A DNA stretch of 32,165 nucleotides from Treponema sp. (GCA_016296655.1 JAEDIW010000032.1:1-32165), one strand, 5' to 3'. Positions 14,625-22,760 are shown, numbered from the stretch's first letter. Numbers and translations: made by a program. Notes: generated by a model not told the origin, from the letters alone.

Positions 14625-14641
14625 AAAAGAAGGACAAAACA

Positions 14642-15448
14642 TTGGATAACGAAAAAATAAAGCAAATTTTGCTGGACATTAAAGAATCTTCTCTAGACTT
14701 TTCTGTAACTCTTACAGGAAAAGCCTGCAAAACGGTAAACGGTCTGTACAAACCCGAAACCCGTGAAATTCTTCTGCATAACAAAAATTTTAAATCGGAG
14801 AATATGCTGATTTATACTGCCGTTCATGAATATACACATCACCTCATAAACGAACAGCAGCTCGAAGAAGCCGGCGGAAAATATGTGCCAAAATTCACAC
14901 GAGTTCACAACCAGCAATTCTGGGCAAAATTTCATGACCTGCTGGAGATTGCCGAACAGAAGGGTTATTATGTCCTCAGCATCAAAGATTCCCCAGAACT
15001 TGCTGAACTTACTGAAAAAATAAAAAAGGAATATCTGGAAACAAACGGCCGGCTCATGCAGGAATTTGGTAAACTTCTGGCAAAGGCTCATGAACTTTGT
15101 GAAAAAGAAGGGATTCGCTATGAAGATTATTTGGACAGAATTCTGTGTATGCCAAGAACCAGCGCAAAAGACATTACAAAAGTTGGCCTTACACAGGTAA
15201 ATCCTGCACTAGGATTTGACAACATGAAAATGCTTTCTTCCATAAAAAAGCCGGAAGACAGACAAACTGCCGAACAGCAGCTTCTTTCAGGAAAATCCCC
15301 AAACACAGTCCGCGAAATGATGAAGAAAAAATCAAAAGAAAGCAGCCCAAAGGAAAAATTGGAAAAAGAACGTGATCGACTGAACAAAACAATCGCCCAG
15401 CTTACGCAACGGCTTGAATTCGTGGAGGAAAGCCTTGCACAACTTTAA
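14642..15448 (+). CDS. HExxH-motif protein of unknown function
   Basis: I do not recognise a named family. The 268-residue protein has IYTAVHEYTHHL with HEYTH at 62-66, the zinc-binding HExxH signature of metallopeptidases, plus a His-containing VHNQQFWAKFHDLLEIAE region (about 88-105) that could offer a third ligand, as in SprT/WSS1-like proteins. Residues 120-165 are helical, a linker with PRTSAKDITKVG follows, and the C-terminus (about 225-268) is a Lys/Glu-rich coiled coil. No signal peptide or membrane segment, so cytoplasmic. The start is TTG, with AAGGA 7 bases upstream and no ATG nearby. Its 3' end overlaps the next gene by 14 bases. Confidence 0.7.
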   Translation: MDNEKIKQILLDIKESSLDFSVTLTGKACKTVNGLYKPETREILLHNKNFKSENMLIYTAVHEYTHHLINEQQLEEAGGKYVPKFTRVHNQQFWAKFHDLLEIAEQKGYYVLSIKDSPELAELTEKIKKEYLETNGRLMQEFGKLLAKAHELCEKEGIRYEDYLDRILCMPRTSAKDITKVGLTQVNPALGFDNMKMLSSIKKPEDRQTAEQQLLSGKSPNTVREMMKKKSKESSPKEKLEKERDRLNKTIAQLTQRLEFVEESLAQL

Positions 15449-16292
15449 CCTGCGTTTCAACCTTAGAGGAAAGATTTTTTCTGCGCTTTTTTTAATGGGT
15501 TCACTGGCACTTGCTTCGGCACAGCAAAACTCAAAAATGCCTCATATAATCCTGCCGCTTGTAAATTCGTCGGTCGTAAAACCTTTGTATACCCCTGGAA
15601 AAACAAACATCACAGAAATTTCAGCCCAGAAAAATTATGCACCCGACGAAAGCCTTCTGCAATCAGAAACTTTGCAAGAAGAACAGCAGCAGGAATATAC
15701 AGAAATCAATACAAGTATCTGTTCAGAAGATTTTCAACTGCTGGATAGAATGGGGCTTCTTTCAAATATAAATAAAATTCTTGACTTGCAAACTCCCGAT
15801 ATAACATCCATAGTAGCAGAACTTAAAAATGCCCGGACATTTTTGCCTGAAAATTTCGCCAGACCTTCAAAACAGGAACTGATTCTTGCAAAAGCTTCTG
15901 ACGATGTTTCAATTCTCAGATTCATTGTAAACGGACAGGATATTCAGCCAGCCTGCAGCAACCTGTACTTCAGCGGAATTGAAAATAACGGTTCATTTAT
16001 TCTTACCGGAGATTTCTGCTATCTGGAAGGAAACAAAAACTATAAAGATACTTTTTATTTTTTATTTACAGCTCAAGGAACTCAGGAAGGGCAAACTCTT
16101 TACAATGTTACCAGCGCTGTTGATCAGAATATAAAAAATTCTTTTTCGCCTATTTCACAGCTGTCAGTTGTTGAAGACTTGAAAGCCTTTAAAACAGGCG
16201 CTTTCGTTTCAATTCACAATTCAAATGATAATATTGAAGTTGATTTTCTTTTGAGCGTAAAAAATTCAGCTTTATCGCAGCGGAAGTTTTAA
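15435..16292 (+). CDS. Secreted or periplasmic protein of unknown function
   Basis: A 285-residue protein I cannot assign. It has a clear signal peptide (basic FNLRFNLRGK, hydrophobic IFSALFLMGSLALA, cleavage after ASA), a low-complexity Gln/Glu-rich part near residues 75-90, and a mixed alpha/beta remainder with FIVNGQDIQPACSNLYFSGIENNGSFILTGDFCYLEG. Three Cys residues lie in the mature part. I chose the TTG at 15435 because GGAGG (15424-15428) precedes it by 6 bases; an earlier TTG (15414) has no such site. It overlaps the HExxH gene, so the two are translationally linked and may work together. Confidence 0.65.
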   Translation: MHNFNLRFNLRGKIFSALFLMGSLALASAQQNSKMPHIILPLVNSSVVKPLYTPGKTNITEISAQKNYAPDESLLQSETLQEEQQQEYTEINTSICSEDFQLLDRMGLLSNINKILDLQTPDITSIVAELKNARTFLPENFARPSKQELILAKASDDVSILRFIVNGQDIQPACSNLYFSGIENNGSFILTGDFCYLEGNKNYKDTFYFLFTAQGTQEGQTLYNVTSAVDQNIKNSFSPISQLSVVEDLKAFKTGAFVSIHNSNDNIEVDFLLSVKNSALSQRKF

Positions 16293-16367
16293 GAAATTCT
16301 GAATATTTCAAAGAAATATAAAATCCCAGAAAAATGATAAACAACAGTTTATTTTGCAGAAGGAATT

Positions 16368-17060
16368 ATGACAGATTTTTTACATGAAGGACTTTTAAAA
16401 CTTAATTTTTCTCAGGAAGAAGCTGAAACTATAGCAAAAAAAATGGAACTCTACATAAACGAGCTTCGGCTTTTTAATTCAGCATATAATCTTGTAAATA
16501 CCGATGACCATGACGAAATTGTCATAAACCACATTCTTGACAGCCTTGCGCCTGTTGCAAAACTTAAAGAGCTGATTGCACAACTTGAAGAAAAAAAGTC
16601 TCGAAAAATTGTTGCAGCTGACATAGGCTCTGGCGGAGGCCTACCAGGAATTCCTCTTGCAGCAGCAATGCCCGCACAAAATTTCATATTAGTAGAAAGA
16701 ATGAGCAAAAGATGTGCTTTTCTTGAAAATTGTGCTGCTATTTTAGGTCTGAGCAATGTGACAGTCTTAAATACAGAAGCCGAAAAAGTTGAAAACCAAA
16801 GCATAGACCTGGCAGTTTTCAGGGCTTTTCGTCCTTTAGACAAAAAAATGACAAAAACCTTGCTTGCCATGCTGACTTCAGACGGCTTTCTTGCAGCTTA
16901 CAAAGCAAAAACTGAAAAAATACAAGAAGAAATGGCAGGAATTAAAGAACTTGTTCCTGAATACACAACAGAACCTGTTTATGTTCCTTTCCTTACAGAC
17001 TGCAAAAATAAAGAACAAAGGCAGAGAAACCTTGTCATCATCTGCAAAAACAGTCATTAA
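16368..17060 (+). CDS. rsmG: 16S rRNA (guanine-527-N7)-methyltransferase RsmG
   Basis: Methylates G527 of 16S rRNA; loss gives low-level streptomycin resistance in several bacteria. The 230-residue protein has the family N-terminus (YINELRLFNSAYNLV, then DDHDEIVINHILDSL at 47-60), the AdoMet-binding ADIGSGGGLPGIPLA (84-98), LVERMSKRCAFLENCA and the late AVFRAFRPLDKKM motif. Length is normal. AGAAGGA is 6 bases before the ATG. Its stop overlaps the convergent TPR gene by 4 bases. Confidence 0.93.
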   Translation: MTDFLHEGLLKLNFSQEEAETIAKKMELYINELRLFNSAYNLVNTDDHDEIVINHILDSLAPVAKLKELIAQLEEKKSRKIVAADIGSGGGLPGIPLAAAMPAQNFILVERMSKRCAFLENCAAILGLSNVTVLNTEAEKVENQSIDLAVFRAFRPLDKKMTKTLLAMLTSDGFLAAYKAKTEKIQEEMAGIKELVPEYTTEPVYVPFLTDCKNKEQRQRNLVIICKNSH

Positions 17061-18421
17061 TGCAAGCGGTCGATTTTTTTCAGAACTTTTACCAGCGTAT
17101 CTTTTTCAATTAAATCAATAGGCCGGCCTTCTGTATATTTATGAGCACCTTCGCTGAATGTTCCTGCTGCAAAGCAAAGCCCCTTATCAGCCTTGGAATC
17201 CCGGATTTTTGCATGAAAATCCCGTACAAAAAGTTCTCCTACAACGCCTGTTGTTCTATAAAAACGGAATAATTCAGTATCTTCCCACTTTGAAGACTCA
17301 ATTGCACAAAGGATGTCTGCGCCTTCCGGTATAATCGAAATGTCCTGAACCTTTACAAATGAATTGCCATAATATGAAGCTACAACCTTACTGCACAAAG
17401 CAACAAAATCACTTGTTCCTGACATAATATAAATTTTCAAATTTGAATTCTGATTCAATTCCTGATATCTGGAGATTAAAGCCTGAACATCTTTGTAATT
17501 GGGCGCAACAATTTGAATTTGCTTAAGACATTCAAGACCAAGCCCCATTTTGTTTATGGCAAAACAGGTTTGCGCCATGTTGTAATTCAACTCAACCATA
17601 ATATTCTGCGGCATGTCCTGAATTTTCAACCCAATCTCAAAATCCTGAAAGGCTTTTTCATATTGTTTTGCATTAAAGTGCATTTTTCCAACAGCAAGAC
17701 AGGACTTTGGCCCAAAAACAGGGTCTGGCCGCAAATGCATGAAAATTTTTACAGCTTTATCGCCAAAACCAGATTCATACATTGCATCTGCAATTTCAAA
17801 CAAAGTTTCCTTATCTTCAGGATGTTCATCAATTGTCCTGCGCAGAAACTTCAAGCTTTCCTTGAATTTTCCCGACTTATAAAGTGCCTTACCAAGCGGA
17901 CCAAAAACACTGGACGAATCAGGTTTTATGACCAGCGCTTTTTTCAAACATGGGATAGCCCTTGCAAAATCATTATTCTGATAGCAGGCATATCCCAAAT
18001 AATAGCAGGCTTCAAAGTCATCAGGTTTCAGCTGAAAGGCAAGCGCAAGCCCCTTAAACGATTCCTGAATTTTTTCAAGCTTTACGGCACAAATTCCAAG
18101 ACGAATTGCAACTGTAAATTCATTGATTTCAGGATGAAGTTTGGCTATATCAACAAGAGTATTATAAAGCGGATATGCTTTTTGAAAATCATGGTGCCGG
18201 TAGTAACAGTCAGAAAGTGCAAATAAGGAAGCTGCATGATGCGGATCCTGCTTCAGTTTTCTTGTTGCATCTCTTATTATTTTGGAATCCCTTTTTTTAT
18301 CTGATTCCGTGCCAGTTCCAACAGCTCTTCCTGTTGTTTTTTTTGAAGATGCGGAAAACAATATTGCAATAACCGCCAGTACTGCAACTACTGCAATACC
18401 AAGTGGAATCCAATTAACCAT
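17057..18421 (-). CDS. Membrane-anchored TPR protein with a degenerate Mrr-like C-terminal domain
   Basis: Residues 5-25 form one membrane helix (IPLGIAVVAVLAVIAILF), followed by a Lys-rich linker. About 55-320 consists of tetratricopeptide repeats, seen in ASLFALSDCYYRHHDFQKAYPLY, ACYYLGYACYQNNDFARAIPCL and VFGPLGKALYKSGKFKESLKFL. About 335-450 resembles the Mrr restriction-endonuclease fold: ADILCAIESSKWED, VGELFVRDFHAKIRDSKADKGLCFAAGTFSEGA and GRPIDLIEKDTLVKVL. The QxK part of the catalytic site is replaced by ESS, so cleavage is doubtful. It is probably a protein-binding scaffold on the cytoplasmic face. AGGAG lies about 10 bases before the ATG. It is likely the third gene after the Lrp-type regulator and the aminotransferase. 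Confidence 0.75.
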   Translation of the reverse strand: MVNWIPLGIAVVAVLAVIAILFSASSKKTTGRAVGTGTESDKKRDSKIIRDATRKLKQDPHHAASLFALSDCYYRHHDFQKAYPLYNTLVDIAKLHPEINEFTVAIRLGICAVKLEKIQESFKGLALAFQLKPDDFEACYYLGYACYQNNDFARAIPCLKKALVIKPDSSSVFGPLGKALYKSGKFKESLKFLRRTIDEHPEDKETLFEIADAMYESGFGDKAVKIFMHLRPDPVFGPKSCLAVGKMHFNAKQYEKAFQDFEIGLKIQDMPQNIMVELNYNMAQTCFAINKMGLGLECLKQIQIVAPNYKDVQALISRYQELNQNSNLKIYIMSGTSDFVALCSKVVASYYGNSFVKVQDISIIPEGADILCAIESSKWEDTELFRFYRTTGVVGELFVRDFHAKIRDSKADKGLCFAAGTFSEGAHKYTEGRPIDLIEKDTLVKVLKKIDRLH

Positions 18422-18512
18422 CAGTTTTACACTCCTATAAATTTCACCAGACTGTCAGGCTAACCCGCAGAACATGATTTTTCAAATACATCGGCAGATT
18501 TCCACACGAATT

Positions 18513-19682
18513 TTAGCTTTTAATGCTCTTTACCATACAGGCAATTCGTTCCATAGCTATCTTTATTTTTTCTGTACTTGTAGCATAGCAGCAGCGAATA
18601 AATCCTTCGCCAGCCTTTCCAAATACATTGCCAGGAACAACTGCAACCTGATAGTTTTCTATAAGCCGTGTAGCAAATTCTTCACTTGTAAGCCCTGTAG
18701 AACGGATGTCAGGGAACATATAAAAGGCACCTTCTGGTTCTGCGGTTGGAAGCCCCATCTCGTTGAAAGCCTTGTACATTAAATTCCTGCGCTGCTGATA
18801 GCTTACACGCATTTTTTCAACTTCTGACCATCCGTTGCGCAAACCTTCTGCAGCACCAAACTGACTCATAATTGGAGCACAAATTGTAGAATACTGGTGT
18901 AGTTTGTAAATCTGCGCCATAAGTTCTTCCGAGCAGGCAATAAAGCCGATTCTCCATCCTGTCATGGCAAAAGCCTTGCTGAATCCATTGAGGACAATGG
19001 TATAGTCTTTCATGCCAGGAAAACTTCCTATTGAAACATGTTTATGGCCGTCATAAACAAGCTCGCAGTAAACCTCATCACTAAGACACCAAATCTGATG
19101 TTTTTTTATAACTCCGGCAATTTTTTCAAGCTCGTCCGCAGGAATCATTCTTCCAGTAGGATTGCTTGGGCTGCAAAGCATGATAGCCTTTGTTTTTTCT
19201 GTTATGGCATCTTCAATTTGACTCGCAGTAGGATAAAAACCGTTTACACTTGTATCCAGATGAACAAGCTTTACATCGCAAAGCTGTGCCAAAGGCTGGT
19301 AACTTACATAGCAAGGCTCGCAGACAATAATTTCATCGCCAGGATTCAAAATAGAACGCAGCACAGCGTCTACAGCTTCAGAAACACCTACGGTAACCAA
19401 AATTTCACTTTTCGGGCTGTAGGACATATTGTACCTTGCAAGGTACTTTGCAATTTCTTCTCTTAATTCAGCAAGTCCCCAGTTTGAAGTGTACGAAGTC
19501 TGACCTTTTTCCATGTGATAAAAAGCTTCTTCACGGATAATCCATGGAGTTGAAAAATCAGGCTCACCTACCCCCAAAGAAATAATGTCATCACGACCAA
19601 TTATCATTTCAAAAAATTTACGAATCCCTGACGGTGGCGTAGCCATCATCTTTGTAGAGAATTTATCTTGTCTTGAATTCAT
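18513..19682 (-). CDS. PLP-dependent aminotransferase (class I/II)
   Basis: Fold-type I aminotransferase of the aspartate/alanine group, cytoplasmic. The 389-residue protein has GVGEPDFSTP (37-46), GQTSYTSNWGLAELR (60-74), SPSNPTG (171-177), SDEVYCELVY with D202, and NGFSKAFAMTGWRIGF with the PLP Lys236. Conserved arginine near the C-terminus lies in EGFIRCCYA. Start ATG shares one base with the stop of the upstream Lrp-type gene (TAATG). The pairing of an Lrp-type regulator with an aminotransferase matches the alaR-alaT arrangement in Bacillus subtilis, so alanine transamination is a reasonable guess, but the substrate is not proven by sequence. Confidence 0.88.
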   Translation of the reverse strand: MNSRQDKFSTKMMATPPSGIRKFFEMIIGRDDIISLGVGEPDFSTPWIIREEAFYHMEKGQTSYTSNWGLAELREEIAKYLARYNMSYSPKSEILVTVGVSEAVDAVLRSILNPGDEIIVCEPCYVSYQPLAQLCDVKLVHLDTSVNGFYPTASQIEDAITEKTKAIMLCSPSNPTGRMIPADELEKIAGVIKKHQIWCLSDEVYCELVYDGHKHVSIGSFPGMKDYTIVLNGFSKAFAMTGWRIGFIACSEELMAQIYKLHQYSTICAPIMSQFGAAEGLRNGWSEVEKMRVSYQQRRNLMYKAFNEMGLPTAEPEGAFYMFPDIRSTGLTSEEFATRLIENYQVAVVPGNVFGKAGEGFIRCCYATSTEKIKIAMERIACMVKSIKS

Positions 19683-20179
19683 TATGCAGTTACTCCTTCC
19701 CGCCTGTCACGAGCCATCTCTGCATAAACAATGTCATTTTCCTTATAGGTTTTAAGGATAAAATGCGTTTTTGTAGAGCGAACACCTTCAAGAGTTGAAA
19801 GTTTACTTGAAACAAAGAAAGCAACTTCCTTCAAATTGTCGCCTTCAATAATTACTTTTAAATCATATCCGCCGCTCATTAAATAAAGCGACTTGACCTG
19901 TGGAAAGCGCCAGATACGGTCGGCAATGGCATCAAAACCATGCTCTCTCTGCGGTGTAACCTGAATTTCAATTTCAGCGCGAACTTTATCTTTTGACTCT
20001 TCATCCTTTTCAGGATTTACAATTGCAGAATATTTTACAATTACTCCGCTGTCTTCCAGCTGACGGATAATGGCCTGTACATCGGCGGCTTCCAGCTTAG
20101 TCATCGCGGCAATATCATTAATCGAAAGGCGGGCATTTTCACGCAATAAGGCAAGGATTTCTTCACTGTGTTCATTCAT
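19682..20179 (-). CDS. Lrp/AsnC family transcriptional regulator
   Basis: A 165-residue amino-acid-sensing regulator. The N-terminal winged helix is seen in ILALLRENARLSINDIAAMTKLEAADVQAIIRQLEDSGVI (8-47). The C-terminal RAM/Lrp ligand-binding domain is about 70-150, with the VKSLYLMSGGYDLKVIIEG core and VRSTKTHFIL. It is slightly longer than typical Lrp, with a short charged insert near 55-65. AGAGG is 9 bases before the ATG. It is translated just ahead of the aminotransferase, which is its likely target together with its own promoter. Confidence 0.88.
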   Translation of the reverse strand: MNEHSEEILALLRENARLSINDIAAMTKLEAADVQAIIRQLEDSGVIVKYSAIVNPEKDEESKDKVRAEIEIQVTPQREHGFDAIADRIWRFPQVKSLYLMSGGYDLKVIIEGDNLKEVAFFVSSKLSTLEGVRSTKTHFILKTYKENDIVYAEMARDRREGVTA

Positions 20180-20207
20180 ATACAGGTACCTCTTATAATT
20201 GAAAAAT

Positions 20208-20237
20208 ATTTTAGAATTTTCCAGACTTTAGTTTCAA
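20208..20237 (-). promoter_or_regulatory. Promoter of the Lrp-aminotransferase operon
   Basis: TTGAAA (20237-20232) and TAAAAT (20213-20208) with an 18-base spacer, both one base from consensus. Confidence 0.5.
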
Positions 20238-20249
20238 ACTAGTTTCAAA
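20230..20249. promoter_or_regulatory. Candidate operator: direct repeat and palindrome at the -35
   Basis: AGTTTCAAACT (20230-20240) is followed directly by AGTTTCAAA, and the joint forms the perfect palindrome AAACTAGTTT (20236-20245). It overlaps the -35 of the Lrp-type gene, a natural place for autoregulation. This is inference. Confidence 0.4.
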
Positions 20250-20412
20250 AATTCCATGTCTTACAATAAAACATTTACGCATCTTTTACAATCAACAAAA
20301 GTTTTCCAGCCAGATAAACTTTAAGCTTTATTTCTGTTCTATAATGATAAATCAGGCTTTTCAAAAAAATCGCCTGAAAAATGACTTTTTGAGGGTGTCT
20401 TTTACTTATTCA

Positions 20413-20441
20413 TTGCTTACATCGTTTTTTTTCTATATAAT
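20413..20441 (+). promoter_or_regulatory. Promoter of hisG
   Basis: TTGCTT (20413-20418), a 17-base spacer and a perfect TATAAT (20436-20441). The predicted start near 20448 leaves a leader of about 25 bases containing TGGAG. Confidence 0.55.
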
Positions 20442-20472
20442 AAAGGATAAGTTTAAATCTGGAGTTTTTCAC

Positions 20473-21324
20473 ATGGAAAAATTGAAAATTCTTTTGCCGA
20501 AAGGCAGAATCTATCAGAACGTCATAGCCCTTTTAAGTGGAGCAGGCATTAAAGTTGACCTGCCGGAACGGGCTTACCGTCCAACAGTAAATCAGGATGA
20601 CCTTGAAGCAAAGGTTATGAAGCCTCAGAATATCGGAAAATTACTTGAACTTGGTTCCCATGATGTCGGTTTCACAGGACGCGACTGGATTCAGGAAACA
20701 AATGCCGATGTTGAAGAAATCATGGATCTTGGTTTTGACAAAGTCCGCATTGTAGCAGCAGTTCCAAATGCACTCGACGACAAAACTCTTGCAGAACGCA
20801 AAGTAATTGTTGCAACAGAATATGAACAGATTGCCCGCCGTTGGCTTGAAAGCCGCAAACAGGAATTTCTGATTGTTAGAACTTATGGAGCGACAGAAGT
20901 TTTTCCTCCTGATGATGCTGATATGATTATTGATAATACAGCAACAGGAAGAACACTCATGGAAAATGGTCTGCGCATAGTTGATACAATTCTTACAAGT
21001 TCAACCTGCATGTTCGCTTCAAAAAAAGCATTGCAAGATCCTGCAAAAAAACAGAAAATTATGGAACTTAAAATGCTTTTTGAAGCTGTTCTTGATGCAC
21101 GCGACCGTGTAATGCTTGAAATGAACTGTACAAAAGAAAAATTTGATGATCTTGTAAAAGGCATTCCTGCAATGCGCAGTCCGACAGTTTCTCCCCTCTA
21201 TGGAGATAACGGCTATGCAATTAAAATTGCAGTAAAAAAAGGCGATGTTCCTACGCTTTTGCCACGTCTGCGGGAACTTGGCGCAACAGATATTCTTGAA
21301 TATGAACTGAGAAAAGTTCTGTAG
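20473..21324 (+). CDS. hisG: ATP phosphoribosyltransferase, long form (HisG)
   Basis: First step of histidine synthesis: ATP plus PRPP to phosphoribosyl-ATP. The 283-residue protein is the long, self-regulated form. It begins LKILLPKGRIY, has VGFTGRDWI and the PRPP-binding segment DMIIDNTATGRTLMENGL (about 154-171), and ends in the ACT-like regulatory domain (about 210-283, SPTVSPLYGDNGYAIKIAVKKGD and LRELGATDILEYEL) that binds histidine as feedback inhibitor. The frame is open upstream to 20344. I start at 20473 since TGGAG precedes it by about 9 bases and the promoter lies inside the longer version. No other his gene is nearby. Confidence 0.93.
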   Translation: MEKLKILLPKGRIYQNVIALLSGAGIKVDLPERAYRPTVNQDDLEAKVMKPQNIGKLLELGSHDVGFTGRDWIQETNADVEEIMDLGFDKVRIVAAVPNALDDKTLAERKVIVATEYEQIARRWLESRKQEFLIVRTYGATEVFPPDDADMIIDNTATGRTLMENGLRIVDTILTSSTCMFASKKALQDPAKKQKIMELKMLFEAVLDARDRVMLEMNCTKEKFDDLVKGIPAMRSPTVSPLYGDNGYAIKIAVKKGDVPTLLPRLRELGATDILEYELRKVL

Positions 21325-21350
21325 CCGATTTTTTAATCAGAAGAAAGGGT

Positions 21351-21460
21351 AGCCCCATTAGTTCTGTCATGGGGCTGTCTAATTATTTCTGTAATGCTGA
21401 TTTTTTCAGCTTCAACACTATATGCCACTATGAACTTTACCTTGTGAGCAGCCTTTTTTT
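21351..21460 (+). repeat. Structured repeat copy A and probable hisG terminator
   Basis: AGCCCCAT (21351-21358) pairs perfectly with ATGGGGCT (21369-21376). GCTGA/TCAGC (21396-21400, 21406-21410) makes an inner hairpin. GGCTG (21373-21377) can pair with CAGCC (21449-21453), followed by seven T. Shared with copy B (30751-30846) are GGGCTGTCTA, ATGCTGATTTTTTC, ACACTATA and CTTTAC in the same order. Confidence 0.65.
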
Positions 21461-21552
21461 GCCCTAAACTGCAAATTCAACTGTCATTTTTCTAATAATT
21501 TTCTAATATTCTTTTAATTTCACAACCTTTTATAAATTTCATTACTTTTTTC

Positions 21553-21580
21553 TTGACTTCTAAAATAAGGATGTTAAACT
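21553..21580 (+). promoter_or_regulatory. Promoter of the arabinose operon
   Basis: TTGACT (21553-21558), a 16-base spacer and the extended -10 TGT-TAAACT (TAAACT 21575-21580). The transcript should begin near 21587 with a leader of about 60 bases. Confidence 0.6.
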
Positions 21581-21583
21581 TGT

Positions 21584-21595
21584 GTTAACGTAAAC
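21584..21595. promoter_or_regulatory. LacI-type operator candidate 1 at the transcription start
   Basis: GTTAACGTAAAC is palindromic at 10 of 12 positions around a central CG, the layout of LacI-family operators. It overlaps the expected +1, so binding should block initiation. The likely binder is the LacI-type protein encoded at 25771-26790. Confidence 0.5.
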
Positions 21596-21601
21596 GCAAA
21601 T

Positions 21602-21613
21602 ATATACGTTTAT
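21602..21613. promoter_or_regulatory. LacI-type operator candidate 2
   Basis: ATATACGTTTAT is palindromic at 10 of 12 positions around a central CG, 18 bases after the centre of candidate 1. The outer half-sites TAAACG and CGTTTA of the two candidates are also exact inverted copies of each other. Confidence 0.45.
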
Positions 21614-21646
21614 TTTCAAGACAATTTTTTTGTAAAGGAGTGAAAT

Positions 21647-22720
21647 ATGAAAAAAATTGTATCTTTTTTGCTGCTGACAGCTTTAGTTGCTGGAAGCCTT
21701 TTTGCTGCAGGTGGAAAAGACGGTGGAAAGAAAACTGTAGGTGTATGTATGCCTACACAGAGTTCAGAACGCTGGATTAACGATGGTGCAAACATGAAAA
21801 AGCAGCTTGAAAGCCTTGGCTATTCTGTAGATCTTCAGTATGCAGAAGATGATGTTCAGATGCAGGTTTCTCAAGTTGAAAACTTGATTGCAAAAAAAGT
21901 AAGCTGCCTTGTTGTTGCTGCAATTGACTCAGGCGCACTTGTAAATGTTCTTGCACAGGCTAAAGAAGCTAACATCCCTGTTATTGCTTATGACCGTCTG
22001 CTTATGGATACAGATGCTGTTTCTTATTATGCAACATTTGACAACAAGGGTGTTGGTACTGTAATTGCAAAATACATCGAAGACAAAAAACAGCTTAAAA
22101 CAGCAAAAGCTGAAGGTCGCTCATACACAATGGAACTCTTCATGGGTTCTCCAGATGACAACAATGCTCTCTTCCTCTACAACGGTATCATGGAAGTTCT
22201 CAAACAGTACATCGACAATGGCGTACTCGTTGTAAAGAGTGGAAGAACATCTTTCCAGGACACATGTATTCTCCGCTGGTCTCAGGAAACAGCTCAGCAG
22301 TGGTGTGAAAACTACCTGTCTGCTTTCTATGCAAAAGACAAACTTGACATTGCATGTACAGCTTTTGACGGCTTCGCTTATGGTGTTCGCTCAGCTCTTG
22401 AAGGTGCCGGCTATACAGCAGAAAACTGGCCTTTGATTACAGGACAGGATGCTGAACTTATGGCAACAAAGAACATCATTTCTGGAAAACAGACAATGTC
22501 TATTTACAAAGACACACGTCTTCTTGCTTCAAAATGTACAACAATGGTACAGGCTGTTCTTGAAGGTGCTAAACCAGAAATCAACGATACAACACAGTAC
22601 AACAACCACAAACTTATTGTTCCTTCTTACCTGTGTACACCAGTTGCAGTTGACAAGAGCAACTTTGAAAAAATCATCGTTGAAGGCGGTTACTACACAA
22701 AAGCTCAGCTTGGTCTCTAG
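21647..22720 (+). CDS. ChvE-like periplasmic sugar-binding protein
   Basis: Substrate-binding component of a sugar ABC importer. The 357-residue protein has a signal peptide (MKKIVSFLLLTALVAGSLFAA) and then the periplasmic-binding fold closely following ChvE/multiple-sugar-binding proteins: VGVCMPTQSSERWINDGANM, DLQYAEDDVQMQVSQVENLI, VVAAIDSGALVNVL, IPVIAYDRLLMDTDAVSYYATFDN and GSPDDNNALFLYNG. ChvE relatives bind L-arabinose, glucose and galactose. Given araB-araA-araD downstream, L-arabinose is the likely ligand. AAAGGAG lies upstream of the ATG. It is first in the operon, and the hairpin-rich spacer behind it probably gives it higher expression than the transporter. Confidence 0.9.
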   Translation: MKKIVSFLLLTALVAGSLFAAGGKDGGKKTVGVCMPTQSSERWINDGANMKKQLESLGYSVDLQYAEDDVQMQVSQVENLIAKKVSCLVVAAIDSGALVNVLAQAKEANIPVIAYDRLLMDTDAVSYYATFDNKGVGTVIAKYIEDKKQLKTAKAEGRSYTMELFMGSPDDNNALFLYNGIMEVLKQYIDNGVLVVKSGRTSFQDTCILRWSQETAQQWCENYLSAFYAKDKLDIACTAFDGFAYGVRSALEGAGYTAENWPLITGQDAELMATKNIISGKQTMSIYKDTRLLASKCTTMVQAVLEGAKPEINDTTQYNNHKLIVPSYLCTPVAVDKSNFEKIIVEGGYYTKAQLGL

Positions 22721-22734
22721 TCAAAGCTGAAATT

Positions 22735-22755
22735 TCAGGATTTTCCTGATTTTTT
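22735..22755 (+). terminator. Partial terminator behind the sugar-binding protein gene
   Basis: TCAGGA (22735-22740) pairs with TCCTGA (22744-22749) across a TTT loop, followed by six T (22750-22755). The stem is short, fitting a leaky terminator that lowers downstream transcription. Confidence 0.5.
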
Positions 22756-22760
22756 CAATA

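Larger units (their letters stand above)
21325..21646. other. Non-coding spacer between hisG and the arabinose operon
   Basis: The 322 bases hold the structured repeat (21351-21460), an AT-rich stretch with nothing I can support (about 21465-21550), then the arabinose promoter, two operator candidates and the AAAGGAG ribosome site before 21647. Confidence 0.8.

Noticed and set aside
21587..21646. Riboswitch in the arabinose leader
   Set aside because: The leader is only about 60 bases and AT-rich, with operator-like palindromes but no aptamer-like multi-stem core.
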